A stretch of DNA of 44,554 nucleotides from assembly GCA_046294915.1 (NCBI GenBank), contig JBKBOE010000018.1, forward strand, positions 1 through 44,554, given 5' to 3'. Origin of the DNA: UBA2336 sp046294915 (lineage in GTDB: Bacteria > Bacteroidota > Bacteroidia > Cytophagales > Cyclobacteriaceae). The notes under the pieces were generated by a model. The model saw only the letters and a list, made by a program, of their open reading frames with translations. It made no database searches and was not told the origin of the DNA. The position numbers were made by a program, and so were the translations under genes. Shown piece after piece: positions 33,419 through 41,143 of this stretch; within the stretch, counting starts at the first letter, position 1; each line of letters opens with the position of its first letter.

Positions 33419-33802
33419 ATGACCATTCACATCATCGAAGACGATGAGATTTATGCGGAGTTCATCCAGCGGGCATTGGCGCAGGATCCGAACCTCAAAA
33501 TAAAGAGCTTCAAATCAGCCGAAGAGTGTCTGAAAGCCATGAATGGTGGCCCTTTGCCCGATGCGTTTATTGTGGATTACAAACTGCCCGGCAAAACTGG
33601 TATTGATTTCTACGAGGCCATTAAAGCCAAGTTGAAAGACGAGAACAAGCTCATTATGATGAGCGCCATTGACGATGGGAATATGGTACTCAACTTCATC
33701 CGCAAGGGCGTACGCGATTACGTGATAAAAGATGACAGCGTGATTGAATCCCTCAAGGCCATTTTGGAAGGCAAAGACGAAGATTACTATCTCTTTAACT
33801 GA
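33419..33802 (+). CDS. Single-domain (CheY-like) response regulator
   Basis: A 127-residue receiver domain with no output domain. It has E7-D8-D9, phosphoacceptor D53 in AFIVDYKLPGKTG, a Ser in LIMMSAIDDG and Lys in RDYVIKDDSV, so all the phosphorylation residues are in place. It would act by protein contact rather than by binding DNA. It converges on a soluble histidine kinase gene: the two 3' ends overlap by 16 bases (33787-33802), which suggests they are partners even though they are on opposite strands. A 7-bp inverted repeat lies just before the start. Confidence 0.92.
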   Translation: MTIHIIEDDEIYAEFIQRALAQDPNLKIKSFKSAEECLKAMNGGPLPDAFIVDYKLPGKTGIDFYEAIKAKLKDENKLIMMSAIDDGNMVLNFIRKGVRDYVIKDDSVIESLKAILEGKDEDYYLFN

Positions 33803-34551
33803 TCCAGCCGCATCGGGAAGACCAGCCGGAAAACGGAACCCACCCCTTCGGTATTCAGGCATTCAACGTACCCGTTGATTTTTTTCATCATGGATTGGGC
33901 GATATACAGCCCCAGGCCGGTGGAGCTTTCGCCTCCGGTAGGCCGGTTGGATAACCGGCTGAATTTTTGAAATAGTTGCTTCTGTTCATCCGGCAGAAAA
34001 CCGCGGGCTTCGTCTTCAATTTCAATGGTGGCATCAGGGCCTGTACATGCTGTGCGCACAGTAACAGCTTTACCGGGAAAGGAAAATTTTATGGCATTGG
34101 ACAGAAGGTTATCGAAAGCATGCTGTAAGCAGTGGCGGTCGGTATGAAGTTCATGGTCATCTATGATGCCCGAGATAAGGTTGAGTTGTTTTTTACGGGC
34201 CACGCCATCTACTGCTTTTAACGAAGTATGAATAAATTCACGAAGGGTAAATGAAACGGGCATCAGTTCAATGCCCTGAAATTCCAGGTTACGGTAATCA
34301 ATCAGGTTGCGGATCATGGCCATGCCATCGGCAATTACAATGTGCATTTTTTCGAGATAGTTTTTTTGCTCATCCGTAAGGTTGGCAGCATTCATCTGTA
34401 CCAGTTGGAGTAAAGCGTGCATGCGGTTAAAAGGCGACTTGATGTCATGCGATGCGATGGTAAGCAACTGCCGCTGGCTTTGAGTAAGTTCTTCAATTTT
34501 CTGAAGAAGAACTTCAACCTGTTTTGATGCTTCTGGCGGTAAATCCTTCAT
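33787..34551 (-). CDS. Soluble sensor histidine kinase without a sensory domain
   Basis: A 254-residue kinase consisting of little more than the catalytic core. ATG 34551 (MKDLPPEAS) is preferred; the longer frame from 34608 would run into the next gene. A short coiled coil (VEVLLQKIEELTQSQRQL) leads to the HisKA H box ASHDIKSPFNRMHALL with H35. The ATPase domain has N box FDNLLSNAIKFSFPG, G1 IEDEARGFLPDEQ (the usual D-x-G-x-G is D-E-A-R-G, lacking the first Gly), F box and G2 STGLGLYIAQSMM. There is no membrane helix or signal peptide, so it is cytoplasmic. The 3' end overlaps the stand-alone receiver gene by 16 bases. Confidence 0.9.
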   Translation of the reverse strand: MKDLPPEASKQVEVLLQKIEELTQSQRQLLTIASHDIKSPFNRMHALLQLVQMNAANLTDEQKNYLEKMHIVIADGMAMIRNLIDYRNLEFQGIELMPVSFTLREFIHTSLKAVDGVARKKQLNLISGIIDDHELHTDRHCLQHAFDNLLSNAIKFSFPGKAVTVRTACTGPDATIEIEDEARGFLPDEQKQLFQKFSRLSNRPTGGESSTGLGLYIAQSMMKKINGYVECLNTEGVGSVFRLVFPMRLDQLKR

Positions 34552-34585
34552 GTAACTATATGGTGATGAAGGTACGGATTTGCAT

Positions 34586-35071
34586 TCAGATGCGCACCCG
34601 GATTTCATCCTGGTAATCTACCGGAATAGTAATGGGTACGCTTTTGTAGGTAAGGCGGATGGAACCGGTGTATTGTATTTTCATTTTCTTACCCCCCAGA
34701 ACAGCCAGCACGGTATCGAAAAATCCAAGTTCTTTCAGGTTGAGGTTAACTTCCAATGGTACGGTAAACTCAGCCTCTGCCGGAATTTTTGTTTTCAGTT
34801 TCTGGTTAATCAGCGCTGCCTTTTTCCCATCTACAAAAACCTCCATATCAATTTTGCGTAACGTCATTTTTAGTTTGTTCGGATTGTAGAGTACAGCATT
34901 TGCCCTGAGTACAGGTTCGGTGTTGACATCCACTACAATATCCTTGATTTTGCGCAGCACAACTTTTTCTTTAGGCACACAAGACGTGACTAAAATGAAG
35001 GGCAACAACGCCAGTAAGAGCAGGCGGAGAAATACGGATGGCAGAACGAAAAAAATTGATTTATGAATCAT
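34586..35071 (-). CDS. LEA type 2 (WHy-like) lipoprotein
   Basis: A 161-residue protein starting at ATG 35071 (MIHKSIFFVL). Starting at 35212 would overlap the divergent dioxygenase gene and adds no signal. The long hydrophobic N-terminus ends in a lipobox LVTSC (C31). The mature part resembles the LEA2/WHy domain: VVLRKIKDIVVDVNTEPVLRANAVLYNPNKLKMTLRKIDMEVFVDGKKAALI, with the typical N-P-N pattern, and a closing SIRLTYKSVPITIPV. Such proteins are periplasmic or surface lipoproteins linked to stress protection in some organisms; the role here is unknown. Confidence 0.8.
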   Translation of the reverse strand: MIHKSIFFVLPSVFLRLLLLALLPFILVTSCVPKEKVVLRKIKDIVVDVNTEPVLRANAVLYNPNKLKMTLRKIDMEVFVDGKKAALINQKLKTKIPAEAEFTVPLEVNLNLKELGFFDTVLAVLGGKKMKIQYTGSIRLTYKSVPITIPVDYQDEIRVRI

Positions 35072-35097
35072 GGTCGTAAGTATAGACAATCCTGTGT

Positions 35098-35105
35098 TAA
35101 CTTTG
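35098..35105 (+). promoter_or_regulatory. Bacteroidota -7 element TAACTTTG for the dioxygenase gene
   Basis: TAACTTTG exactly matches TAnnTTTG and ends 4 bases before the ATG at 35110, so the transcript would be leaderless or nearly so. It lies in the 38-base gap between divergent genes. Confidence 0.45.
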
Positions 35106-35109
35106 TTAC

Positions 35110-35712
35110 ATGAATCCTTTGTTCGACACCATCGCAACCGGCCTGGCCGAACAAAGTTTTGCGGTTGCCGATCAATTTTTAAGCCAATCGGAAGTGGAGG
35201 ATATACTGGCATTGCCTGAATTTTGTAAAGGAATCGAATCCTTTAAGAGAGCGGGCATCAGCAAACAAGTACAAGTAAAGGAGGAAATCCGTGGCGATTA
35301 CATCCAATGGTTAGATAAAGCAACGGCACCTGAAGCTGCACAGGTTTATCTGCACCGACTGCAGGAATTAATTCGGTACCTGAATCGCAATCTTTTTCTC
35401 AGTTTAAAGGATATTGAAGTACACTTCACCATTTACCCGCCCGGCACATTTTATAAACGCCACCTCGACCAGTTCAAACAGGATGATCACCGCAAGCTTT
35501 CGGTAATTTGCTACCTGAATAGGGATTGGAAGCCGGAGCACGGTGGCGAGTTGCGCATGTACCTTCCGGGTCGCTCGCGCGATGTGTTGCCCGAAGCCGG
35601 CCGCCTGGTTTGCTTTCGCAGTGACCAGATTGAACACGAAGTGTTGCCAGCAACTCGCGAGCGACTGAGCATTACCGGATGGATTCTGGACAAGGAAAAA
35701 TTTCTTCTATAA
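35110..35712 (+). CDS. 2-oxoglutarate/Fe(II)-dependent dioxygenase (prolyl 4-hydroxylase-like)
   Basis: A 200-residue protein with the double-stranded beta-helix iron site. H118 and D120 lie in FYKRHLDQF, the distal H176 in QIEHEVLP, and R185 in RERLSITGW is the expected 2-oxoglutarate-binding Arg. The order and spacing fit the P4H-like subfamily, together with KLSVICYLNRDWKPEHGGELRMY. It hydroxylates a protein or small-molecule substrate; which one is unknown. It is followed after 9 bases by a DinB-like gene and then an exported hydrolase, all on the plus strand. Confidence 0.9.
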   Translation: MNPLFDTIATGLAEQSFAVADQFLSQSEVEDILALPEFCKGIESFKRAGISKQVQVKEEIRGDYIQWLDKATAPEAAQVYLHRLQELIRYLNRNLFLSLKDIEVHFTIYPPGTFYKRHLDQFKQDDHRKLSVICYLNRDWKPEHGGELRMYLPGRSRDVLPEAGRLVCFRSDQIEHEVLPATRERLSITGWILDKEKFLL

Positions 35713-35721
35713 TTTGGGCGT

Positions 35722-36192
35722 ATGAAAGCGTATTTTCAAAAGTTATATCAATATAATGAGTGGGCAAACAACCGCTTGCTTAAAGCATTAAAGGGGCAAC
35801 AGGTGGCCGACTCCAAAATTTTGGAAATCATGGGCCATATAGTGGCCGCACAACTGCTTTGGCTGCACCGGGTGAAACACGTACCCCCACCCGATGTAAA
35901 ACTATGGGGCTTATATTCGCTCGAGGAAATTATAGCCATGAGCGCCTTGGCCTGTAAACAGTGGTTGCAATTTGTGGCTGAACGCGATACCTTTAATGAG
36001 GAGTTAAGTTACCTCAACTACAAAGGGGAGCCGTATACCAATAACGTGGAAACCATTATGATTCATTTGGTGAATCACTCCTCCTACCACCGTGCACAGG
36101 TGGCTTTGTTGTTGAGGCAACAGGGATACGAACCAGTGAACACCGATTTTATTACGTACGATCGGATTCTTCGCGGGCAATGGAAAGATTAA
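35722..36192 (+). CDS. DinB family protein
   Basis: A 156-residue four-helix-bundle protein. It starts YFQKLYQYNEWANNRLLKAL, keeps the first ligand His in EIMGHIVAAQLLWLHRV, and ends with the signature MIHLVNHSSYHRAQVALLLRQQGYEP carrying the paired metal-binding histidines. It is close to the classic DinB (DNA-damage-inducible, B. subtilis type) family, which is unrelated to the DinB polymerase. It probably binds a divalent metal; the substrate is unknown. It shares little beyond the fold with the DinB-like protein at 14646-15161. Confidence 0.9.
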   Translation: MKAYFQKLYQYNEWANNRLLKALKGQQVADSKILEIMGHIVAAQLLWLHRVKHVPPPDVKLWGLYSLEEIIAMSALACKQWLQFVAERDTFNEELSYLNYKGEPYTNNVETIMIHLVNHSSYHRAQVALLLRQQGYEPVNTDFITYDRILRGQWKD

Positions 36193-36206
36193 AACAAAGA
36201 TAGATT

Positions 36207-37049
36207 ATGAAAAATTTGTACATGCTTGCGGGTGCTTTGCTGAGTACTTTTGCTGGATTAGCTCAGAATGGCATCACGGTTTGCCACACGGAAGCCACTG
36301 AAAAATTTGCGTTATTTGCACTAAACAAGGAGTTTAATATGGCCCATGCTGACCCGCTGCCGTACGAACACCAGAGCCAGGTTGGCAAGATGGTAACCTT
36401 TAAAACCGCTAATGGCCCCGATGCCAACGGATATTTGCTGGAAGCAAAAACGAAAACAAACAACTGGATTTTTGTTTTCCAGGAATGGTGGGGTCTCAAC
36501 GATCACATCAAGCGCGAAGCAGAACAATTGTATAATGCGCTGGGCAATGTAAACGTGTTGGCCATTGATATGTACGATGGCAAGGTTACCGACAAGCGCG
36601 AAGAAGCCGGAAAACTGATGGGCGAGTTTAAGCAAGAACGGGGTAATGCCATCGTTCAGGGGGCATTAGCTTATGCCGGTAAAAATGCAAAAATCGGAAC
36701 GGTAGGTTGGTGCTTTGGCGGTGGGCAGTCGCTGCAGGCCGCGCTTACCGCAGGCACCCAGGCAGCAGCGTGTGTAATGTACTACGGCATGCCCGAAGAA
36801 AATGTGGAGAAGCTTAAAACATTAAACTGCGATGTGTTGAACATCTGGCCCACGCAGGACCAATGGATTAACAAAACTGTGATGGACAAGTTCGAAGCCA
36901 ACATGAAGACGGCTGGTAAAAACCTTACCATTAAGGCCTATGATGCCGATCATGCCTTTGCCAACCCCAGTAATCCAAAGCACAACAAGGAGTTTACAGC
37001 GGATGCCTTTAACAATACGGTAGCGTTTTTTAAAGCCCGGTTGAAGTAA
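36207..37049 (+). CDS. Exported dienelactone hydrolase family protein
   Basis: A 280-residue protein with a signal peptide (about 1-19, GLAQ). The alpha/beta hydrolase domain begins near residue 85 with WIFVFQEWWGLNDHIKREAEQL, where the Glu belongs to the DLH active site. The nucleophile Cys is at about residue 169 in IGTVGWCFGGGQSLQ, the Asp in IWPTQDQWIN and the His in KAYDADHAFANP, so the Cys-Asp-His triad is complete. An 80-residue N-terminal segment without recognized function precedes the domain. It likely hydrolyses lactones or esters outside the cytoplasm. It lies 14 bases after the DinB gene. Confidence 0.9.
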   Translation: MKNLYMLAGALLSTFAGLAQNGITVCHTEATEKFALFALNKEFNMAHADPLPYEHQSQVGKMVTFKTANGPDANGYLLEAKTKTNNWIFVFQEWWGLNDHIKREAEQLYNALGNVNVLAIDMYDGKVTDKREEAGKLMGEFKQERGNAIVQGALAYAGKNAKIGTVGWCFGGGQSLQAALTAGTQAAACVMYYGMPEENVEKLKTLNCDVLNIWPTQDQWINKTVMDKFEANMKTAGKNLTIKAYDADHAFANPSNPKHNKEFTADAFNNTVAFFKARLK

Positions 37050-37064
37050 AAAACCGCATTCCGG

Positions 37065-37493
37065 TTACATAAACTCCTCCAACATATACTTAATGACATC
37101 CGTGGTGGTAACAATGCCCACCAGTTTGCTTTCGTCTTTTTTATTTACTACCGGCAGGGCATGAAACTCTTCGGAGGAAAGAATTTCGGCAACCTGTTTT
37201 ATGCTGTCGTTTTCTTTTACTACGCGTGGTTTGTGCGACATTACCTGTGAGATGTTGAGCATATCAAAAACAGCCTCATCAGTATCACCTTCACCAGCAA
37301 ATAAACTGCTGAAGGTAAGCCGGTTCAGATCGGTCTTACTGATGATGCCCACCAGTTGTTTCCCATGCAACACGGGCACATGGCGTATGTGATGCTTGCG
37401 CACCAGTTCATGTACATCGGCTAATGTGTCATCCAACTGAACCGTAAAAACATTTTTTGTCATGATGGTGCTAACAGGCGTGTTCTTTTTCAT
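37065..37493 (-). CDS. CBS-domain pair protein
   Basis: A 142-residue cytoplasmic protein made of two CBS motifs. The first (about 8-62) contains TPVSTIMTKNVFTVQLDDTLADVHELVRKHHIRHVPVL, the second (about 78-140) contains VMSHKPRVVKENDSIKQVAEILSSEEFHALPVV and GIVTTTDVIKYML. Such pairs bind adenine nucleotides and regulate partner proteins or act as energy sensors. There is no fused effector domain. It lies upstream of no obvious partner; the acyl-CoA synthetase starts on the same strand further right, with 89 bases between them. Confidence 0.92.
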   Translation of the reverse strand: MKKNTPVSTIMTKNVFTVQLDDTLADVHELVRKHHIRHVPVLHGKQLVGIISKTDLNRLTFSSLFAGEGDTDEAVFDMLNISQVMSHKPRVVKENDSIKQVAEILSSEEFHALPVVNKKDESKLVGIVTTTDVIKYMLEEFM

Positions 37494-37582
37494 GGCTCCG
37501 GTATTTTGTTTACGTCACTTCAAAATACCCAGAGATACAGAGTTCAGGCCTGATTAAAATCAGAAGGCACCAATGATCTTCA

Positions 37583-39220
37583 TCACTCCCAAACTACCAA
37601 GCCCTCCTGGTGAAACCACTTCGGATAGTTGGGCAGGTGTATCTTTTCAACTTCGTTTCGTTTTACCTTGAGTGTGGGAGTAAGCAGCCCGTTATCCACC
37701 GTCCAATCGGTTTTCATAATTACGGCTGTTTCCAGTTTTTCGTAGTCCTCCACTTTTTTGTTCACCTCGGCAATGGTCTGGCTGAGGCTGGCTGTGATAG
37801 CATCATTGGTTTTGGCTTTTCCCGCAGCCGAGAGAACTACCAGTGCCATAGGCTGCGGCACACCCATGCCCACTACGCATACTTGTTCAATATCGGTGTT
37901 CTTCGAAAGCATCAGTTCAATAGGTGCAGGCGAAATGTATTTTCCTTTATCAGTTTTAAACTGGTCTTTTACCCGTCCGGTAATTTTCAGGTAACCGTCA
38001 GCATCGTACTCGGCCATATCACCGGTTTTCAGGTAGCCCTCTTCATCAAAAACTTCGGCTGTAAGTTGCGGCTCTTTGTAGTAGCCTTTCATTATCGCCT
38101 TGCTGCGGATGCGCAGTTCACCTTCGGGCGAAATTTTGGTTTCCGCACCTGGCAGCGGTTTGCCTACGGTGCCTACTTTGTTTTGCCCGATCAGATTGAA
38201 GTGCGACAGCACGCAGTCTTCTGTCATACCATAATTTTGATAAATGGTAATGCCAATGGTTTGAAACCAATTTATAATCGGAATAGAGAGTGGAGCCGCA
38301 CCGGAGCAGATGTAAATGGCTTTGGCCAGGCCCAGTTCTTTTTTGAGTTTGCTCTTCAGCAGGGAGCTTACCAGCGGAATGGAAAGAAGCCGGTCGAGTT
38401 TTTTCTGAGGGATTTTTGCAAGAATTTTTTCCTGGATCTTCGTCCATATTCGCGGAACAGCAAAAAATATGGCCGGCTGGGTGTCTTTCAGGTCTTGCGC
38501 AAACGTTTCAATGGTCTCGGCAAACGAAATGGTTGCTCCTTTATATATGCCCAGCAGTTCAATGCCCAGTCGTTCGGCCACATGGCTCAGGGGCAGGTAG
38601 GAAAACATGCGCAGGCCGTCAGGCAATTGCGGAAGGATTTGCTTGACAACGCCAAGCACGATGTTGAAATTTTCAACTGTATGCATTACGCCTTTGGGTT
38701 TTCCGGTGGTGCCTGACGTGTATATGATCGTCATCAGGTTATCGGGTTGCGGGGTAACCGGATTTTTTACAGGAGCACCGGAAGCAATGATTTGCTCCCA
38801 GCTTTTTCCTTCGTGGTGCCCGTAAACGGCAAGGCTAATCCGCATAAGCGATGCCGGAATACCGGCCTGCTGACTTTTGTAGTTGTCAAGCTTGCCGATA
38901 AAAATGGCGGCCGATTCGCTGTGCTCCAGTATCGGGCGGATGGCATCGGCACTGAGTGTCGGATAAATCGGAACGGAAATATGCCCGGCCATCATAATGG
39001 CGAGGTCGGCCATAATCCAGTGTGCGCAGTTTTTGGAGAGGATGGCCACTTTAGAGTGCGGTGGGAGGACTTCAAGCGCTCCGGCAATCTTCCGGATTTC
39101 TTCACCCGCCTGTCGGTAGGTCCACGTTTTCCACTGGCGGTTAAACGGTTGGCGTAGAAAAACAGCTTCGGGTTGGGAGGCTTCCCAATCCAGAAAACAT
39201 TGAAGAGGCGATGTAGCCAT
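37583..39220 (-). CDS. AMP-forming long-chain acyl-CoA synthetase family protein
   Basis: A 545-residue member of the adenylate-forming superfamily. The ATP/AMP signature is LMTIIYTSGTTGKPKGVMHT at about residues 160-178. Other motifs are IYQNYGMTEDCVLSHF (the YGxTE loop), LKTGDMAEYDADGYLKITGR and KYISPAPIELML with the hinge region. It lacks the longer N-terminus of FadD-type enzymes and is some 50 residues shorter than the typical 590-600-residue Bacteroidota long-chain ligase. It activates a fatty acid to an acyl-AMP and then acyl-CoA; chain length is not readable from sequence. Confidence 0.88.
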   Translation of the reverse strand: MATSPLQCFLDWEASQPEAVFLRQPFNRQWKTWTYRQAGEEIRKIAGALEVLPPHSKVAILSKNCAHWIMADLAIMMAGHISVPIYPTLSADAIRPILEHSESAAIFIGKLDNYKSQQAGIPASLMRISLAVYGHHEGKSWEQIIASGAPVKNPVTPQPDNLMTIIYTSGTTGKPKGVMHTVENFNIVLGVVKQILPQLPDGLRMFSYLPLSHVAERLGIELLGIYKGATISFAETIETFAQDLKDTQPAIFFAVPRIWTKIQEKILAKIPQKKLDRLLSIPLVSSLLKSKLKKELGLAKAIYICSGAAPLSIPIINWFQTIGITIYQNYGMTEDCVLSHFNLIGQNKVGTVGKPLPGAETKISPEGELRIRSKAIMKGYYKEPQLTAEVFDEEGYLKTGDMAEYDADGYLKITGRVKDQFKTDKGKYISPAPIELMLSKNTDIEQVCVVGMGVPQPMALVVLSAAGKAKTNDAITASLSQTIAEVNKKVEDYEKLETAVIMKTDWTVDNGLLTPTLKVKRNEVEKIHLPNYPKWFHQEGLVVWE

Positions 39221-39276
39221 GTTATGGTTTTAGGTTTGGTTCATGAATGTAAGCAGTATTGCTGCCTGATGCAATG

Positions 39277-39284
39277 TATATTTG
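39277..39284 (+). promoter_or_regulatory. Bacteroidota -7 element TATATTTG for gldB
   Basis: TATATTTG is an exact TAnnTTTG match ending 19 bases before the ATG at 39304. A TTG at 39259-39261 could be part of a -33 box, but the 15-base spacing is short. Its position inside the longer frame from 39259 supports the later start. Confidence 0.5.
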
Positions 39285-39303
39285 CGCAGCCCGTTTACGA
39301 AGT

Positions 39304-40311
39304 ATGCAAAAATTATCCTGGTGTATGATGGTTGCCACAGCCTGGCTGATATTCAGCTGTGGTGGCGATGAAGAAAAATGTGCGTTCATCCCGGTTCCCG
39401 AAAAAAAGGCAGCCATCCGGTTTCTGTCACTCTCCGATTCGTTGCCGGCCATTACATCAAAGGCTGAATTAGTTGACTTGCTTACCCGCTACCCCGTGTT
39501 GCGCGATGATTTTTTTCACAGAAGCAGCTATCCGAACGACTCGGTATTTATCAACGAGCTGTTTCGCAGGTTTACTAACCCTCATTTGGATACGCTCTTG
39601 TTTGAAGTAAGGCGTGTTTTTGGCGATGAGCAGAATCTGAAAAGGGAATTTGAGCAAGCCTATACCAACCTGCTTTACTACTACCCCGATGCGGAGATTC
39701 CGCGTATCATTACAGCCATCAGCGGGTTGGATACGGATATGGTGGTAACCGATTCGCTGATCATTATCGGCCTGGATTTTTACCTGGGCAAAGGTGCGCG
39801 ATACAGACCCAATATGTACGAATACCTTTTACGACAATATACTCCGCACAACATTGTACCCTCGGTAATGCTGCTGAATGGAATAAGCGATAAGTTCAAT
39901 GCTACCGATCCAACCGACAAAACCATTTTAGCCGACATGATGGCTTACGGCAAGTCGTTTTATTTCGCCAAACACATGTTGCCCTGCGTACCCGACAGCA
40001 TTTTCATATGGTATTCATCAGAAGAAATAAAGGGAGCAAACGAAAATCAGGATCTGATCTGGTACCGGTTTATTGAAGACCAGGTACTCTACTCTACCAG
40101 CCACCTGGTAAAACAACGTTACCTGGGCGACCGGCCCAAAACTATTGAAGTGGGAGATGAGTGTCCTGGCCGGATTGCCCAATGGGTGGGTTGGGAAATT
40201 GTAAAAAGTTATATGAAATCCCATCCGCAAATTACCCTGCAGCAACTGATGCAATTTGCTGATGCCGATAAACTGTTTAAGGAATCAAAATATAAACCTG
40301 TAAAACACTAA
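39304..40311 (+). CDS. gldB: Gliding motility lipoprotein GldB
   Basis: A 335-residue lipoprotein. ATG 39304 (MQKLSWCMMV) gives a proper lipoprotein signal ending LIFSC (C19), and an exact -7 motif lies upstream of it; the start at 39259 would precede that promoter. The sequence matches the GldB family along its length: a YYYPDAEIPRIITAISGLD segment, VTDSLIIIGLDFYLGKG, LIWYRFIEDQVLYS, and a C-terminal DECPGRIAQWVGWEIVKSYM ending FKESKYKP. GldB is required for gliding in Flavobacterium and is linked to the type IX secretion/gliding apparatus. Other gld or spr genes are not in this window. It is followed by tpiA on the same strand. Confidence 0.95.
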   Translation: MQKLSWCMMVATAWLIFSCGGDEEKCAFIPVPEKKAAIRFLSLSDSLPAITSKAELVDLLTRYPVLRDDFFHRSSYPNDSVFINELFRRFTNPHLDTLLFEVRRVFGDEQNLKREFEQAYTNLLYYYPDAEIPRIITAISGLDTDMVVTDSLIIIGLDFYLGKGARYRPNMYEYLLRQYTPHNIVPSVMLLNGISDKFNATDPTDKTILADMMAYGKSFYFAKHMLPCVPDSIFIWYSSEEIKGANENQDLIWYRFIEDQVLYSTSHLVKQRYLGDRPKTIEVGDECPGRIAQWVGWEIVKSYMKSHPQITLQQLMQFADADKLFKESKYKPVKH

Positions 40312-40334
40312 CCGTGGCAGCACGGCACTTTATT

Positions 40335-40342
40335 TATCTTTG
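40335..40342 (+). promoter_or_regulatory. Bacteroidota -7 element TATCTTTG for tpiA
   Basis: TATCTTTG is an exact TAnnTTTG match ending 21 bases before the ATG at 40364. It suggests that tpiA, and probably prmA after it, can be transcribed independently of gldB. Confidence 0.5.
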
Positions 40343-40363
40343 TTGATGCCAACCCCAATCCCT

Positions 40364-41131
40364 ATGCGACAGAAAATCGTGGCCGCGAACTGGAAAATGA
40401 ACAAAACACACGCAGAAGCCGGCCCATTGGTTTCAGCCGTGATTTCCGCATTTCAGCAGCCAGAATACACGCTGCCAAATGTTATTTTTTGCCCGCCTTT
40501 TCCTTACCTGGCAGATATTGTTAACCTCATCCGCCACAACTCCCGGTTTTCGGTGGGTGCACAAAACTGCAGCGAACACCAGTGGGGAGCATACACAGGC
40601 GAGGTGTCTGCACCCATGCTGAAATCCATCGGGGTGAAGTATGTCATTCTGGGGCACAGCGAACGCAGGCAATATTTTGGCGAAGAAGGCACACTGCTGG
40701 CCCAAAAAATTGATGCCGCCCTGGCCAACAACCTTACCCCGATATTTTGCTGTGGCGAATCGTTGCTGGTGCGTGAAGACAACAAACAAAACGATTTAGT
40801 AAAAGCACAGATAGAGGAGAGTTTATTTCATCTGCCGGCTGAGGGAATCAAGAAACTTATCATTGCCTATGAACCCGTTTGGGCAATTGGTACGGGTAAA
40901 ACTGCCACGGCACAACAAGCCCAGGAGATGCATGCTGTTATCCGAAAACACATTGCCGGCCGTTATGGTAAAGAAGCCGCTGAAAGCATTTCTATACTTT
41001 ATGGCGGAAGCGTAAATGCAGGCAACGCCCGTGAACTGTTTGCCTGTGCCGATGTGGATGGCGGACTGGTAGGAGGCGCTTCGCTTAAGCCAAGTGAGTT
41101 TGCAGAAATTGTTCGAGCAGGTTCCAGCTAA
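40364..41131 (+). CDS. tpiA: Triosephosphate isomerase
   Basis: A 255-residue glycolytic enzyme that interconverts dihydroxyacetone phosphate and glyceraldehyde 3-phosphate. The start MRQKIVAANWKMN is the standard TPI N-terminus with the catalytic Lys11; earlier possible starts at 40340 and 40346 add a non-homologous MPTPIP stretch. The electrophilic His is in VILGHSERRQYFGE, the catalytic base Glu in IAYEPVWAIGTGKTA (loop 6), and the phosphate loop is ILYGGSVNAGN. The end VGGASLKPSEFAEIV is complete. The gene lies 12 bases before prmA. Confidence 0.97.
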   Translation: MRQKIVAANWKMNKTHAEAGPLVSAVISAFQQPEYTLPNVIFCPPFPYLADIVNLIRHNSRFSVGAQNCSEHQWGAYTGEVSAPMLKSIGVKYVILGHSERRQYFGEEGTLLAQKIDAALANNLTPIFCCGESLLVREDNKQNDLVKAQIEESLFHLPAEGIKKLIIAYEPVWAIGTGKTATAQQAQEMHAVIRKHIAGRYGKEAAESISILYGGSVNAGNARELFACADVDGGLVGGASLKPSEFAEIVRAGSS

Positions 41132-41143
41132 CCCGGCCTAACC

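Noticed and set aside
14646..36192. The two DinB-type proteins (14646-15161 and 35722-36192) as a recent duplication
   Set aside because: They share only fold-level histidine motifs; the sequences differ throughout, so they are separate families of the same superfamily.
36195..36202. TATCTTTG on the minus strand just before the dienelactone hydrolase gene
   Set aside because: It points leftward into the end of the DinB gene, where no minus-strand gene exists. A chance match is more likely.
37052..37066. Possible terminator hairpin (aaccg/cggtt) between the hydrolase and the CBS gene
   Set aside because: The stem is only 5 bp, it overlaps the CBS stop codon, and it lacks a convincing T run.
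37610..38716. A 368-codon plus-strand frame opposite the acyl-CoA synthetase
   Set aside because: It is long, but its translation is rich in Phe, His, Gln and Arg without any domain, and the opposite strand encodes a full AMP-binding enzyme with all its motifs.
40313..40326. Short hairpin ccgtg/cacgg after gldB
   Set aside because: The stem is only 5 bp and no uninterrupted T run follows; it may be chance.
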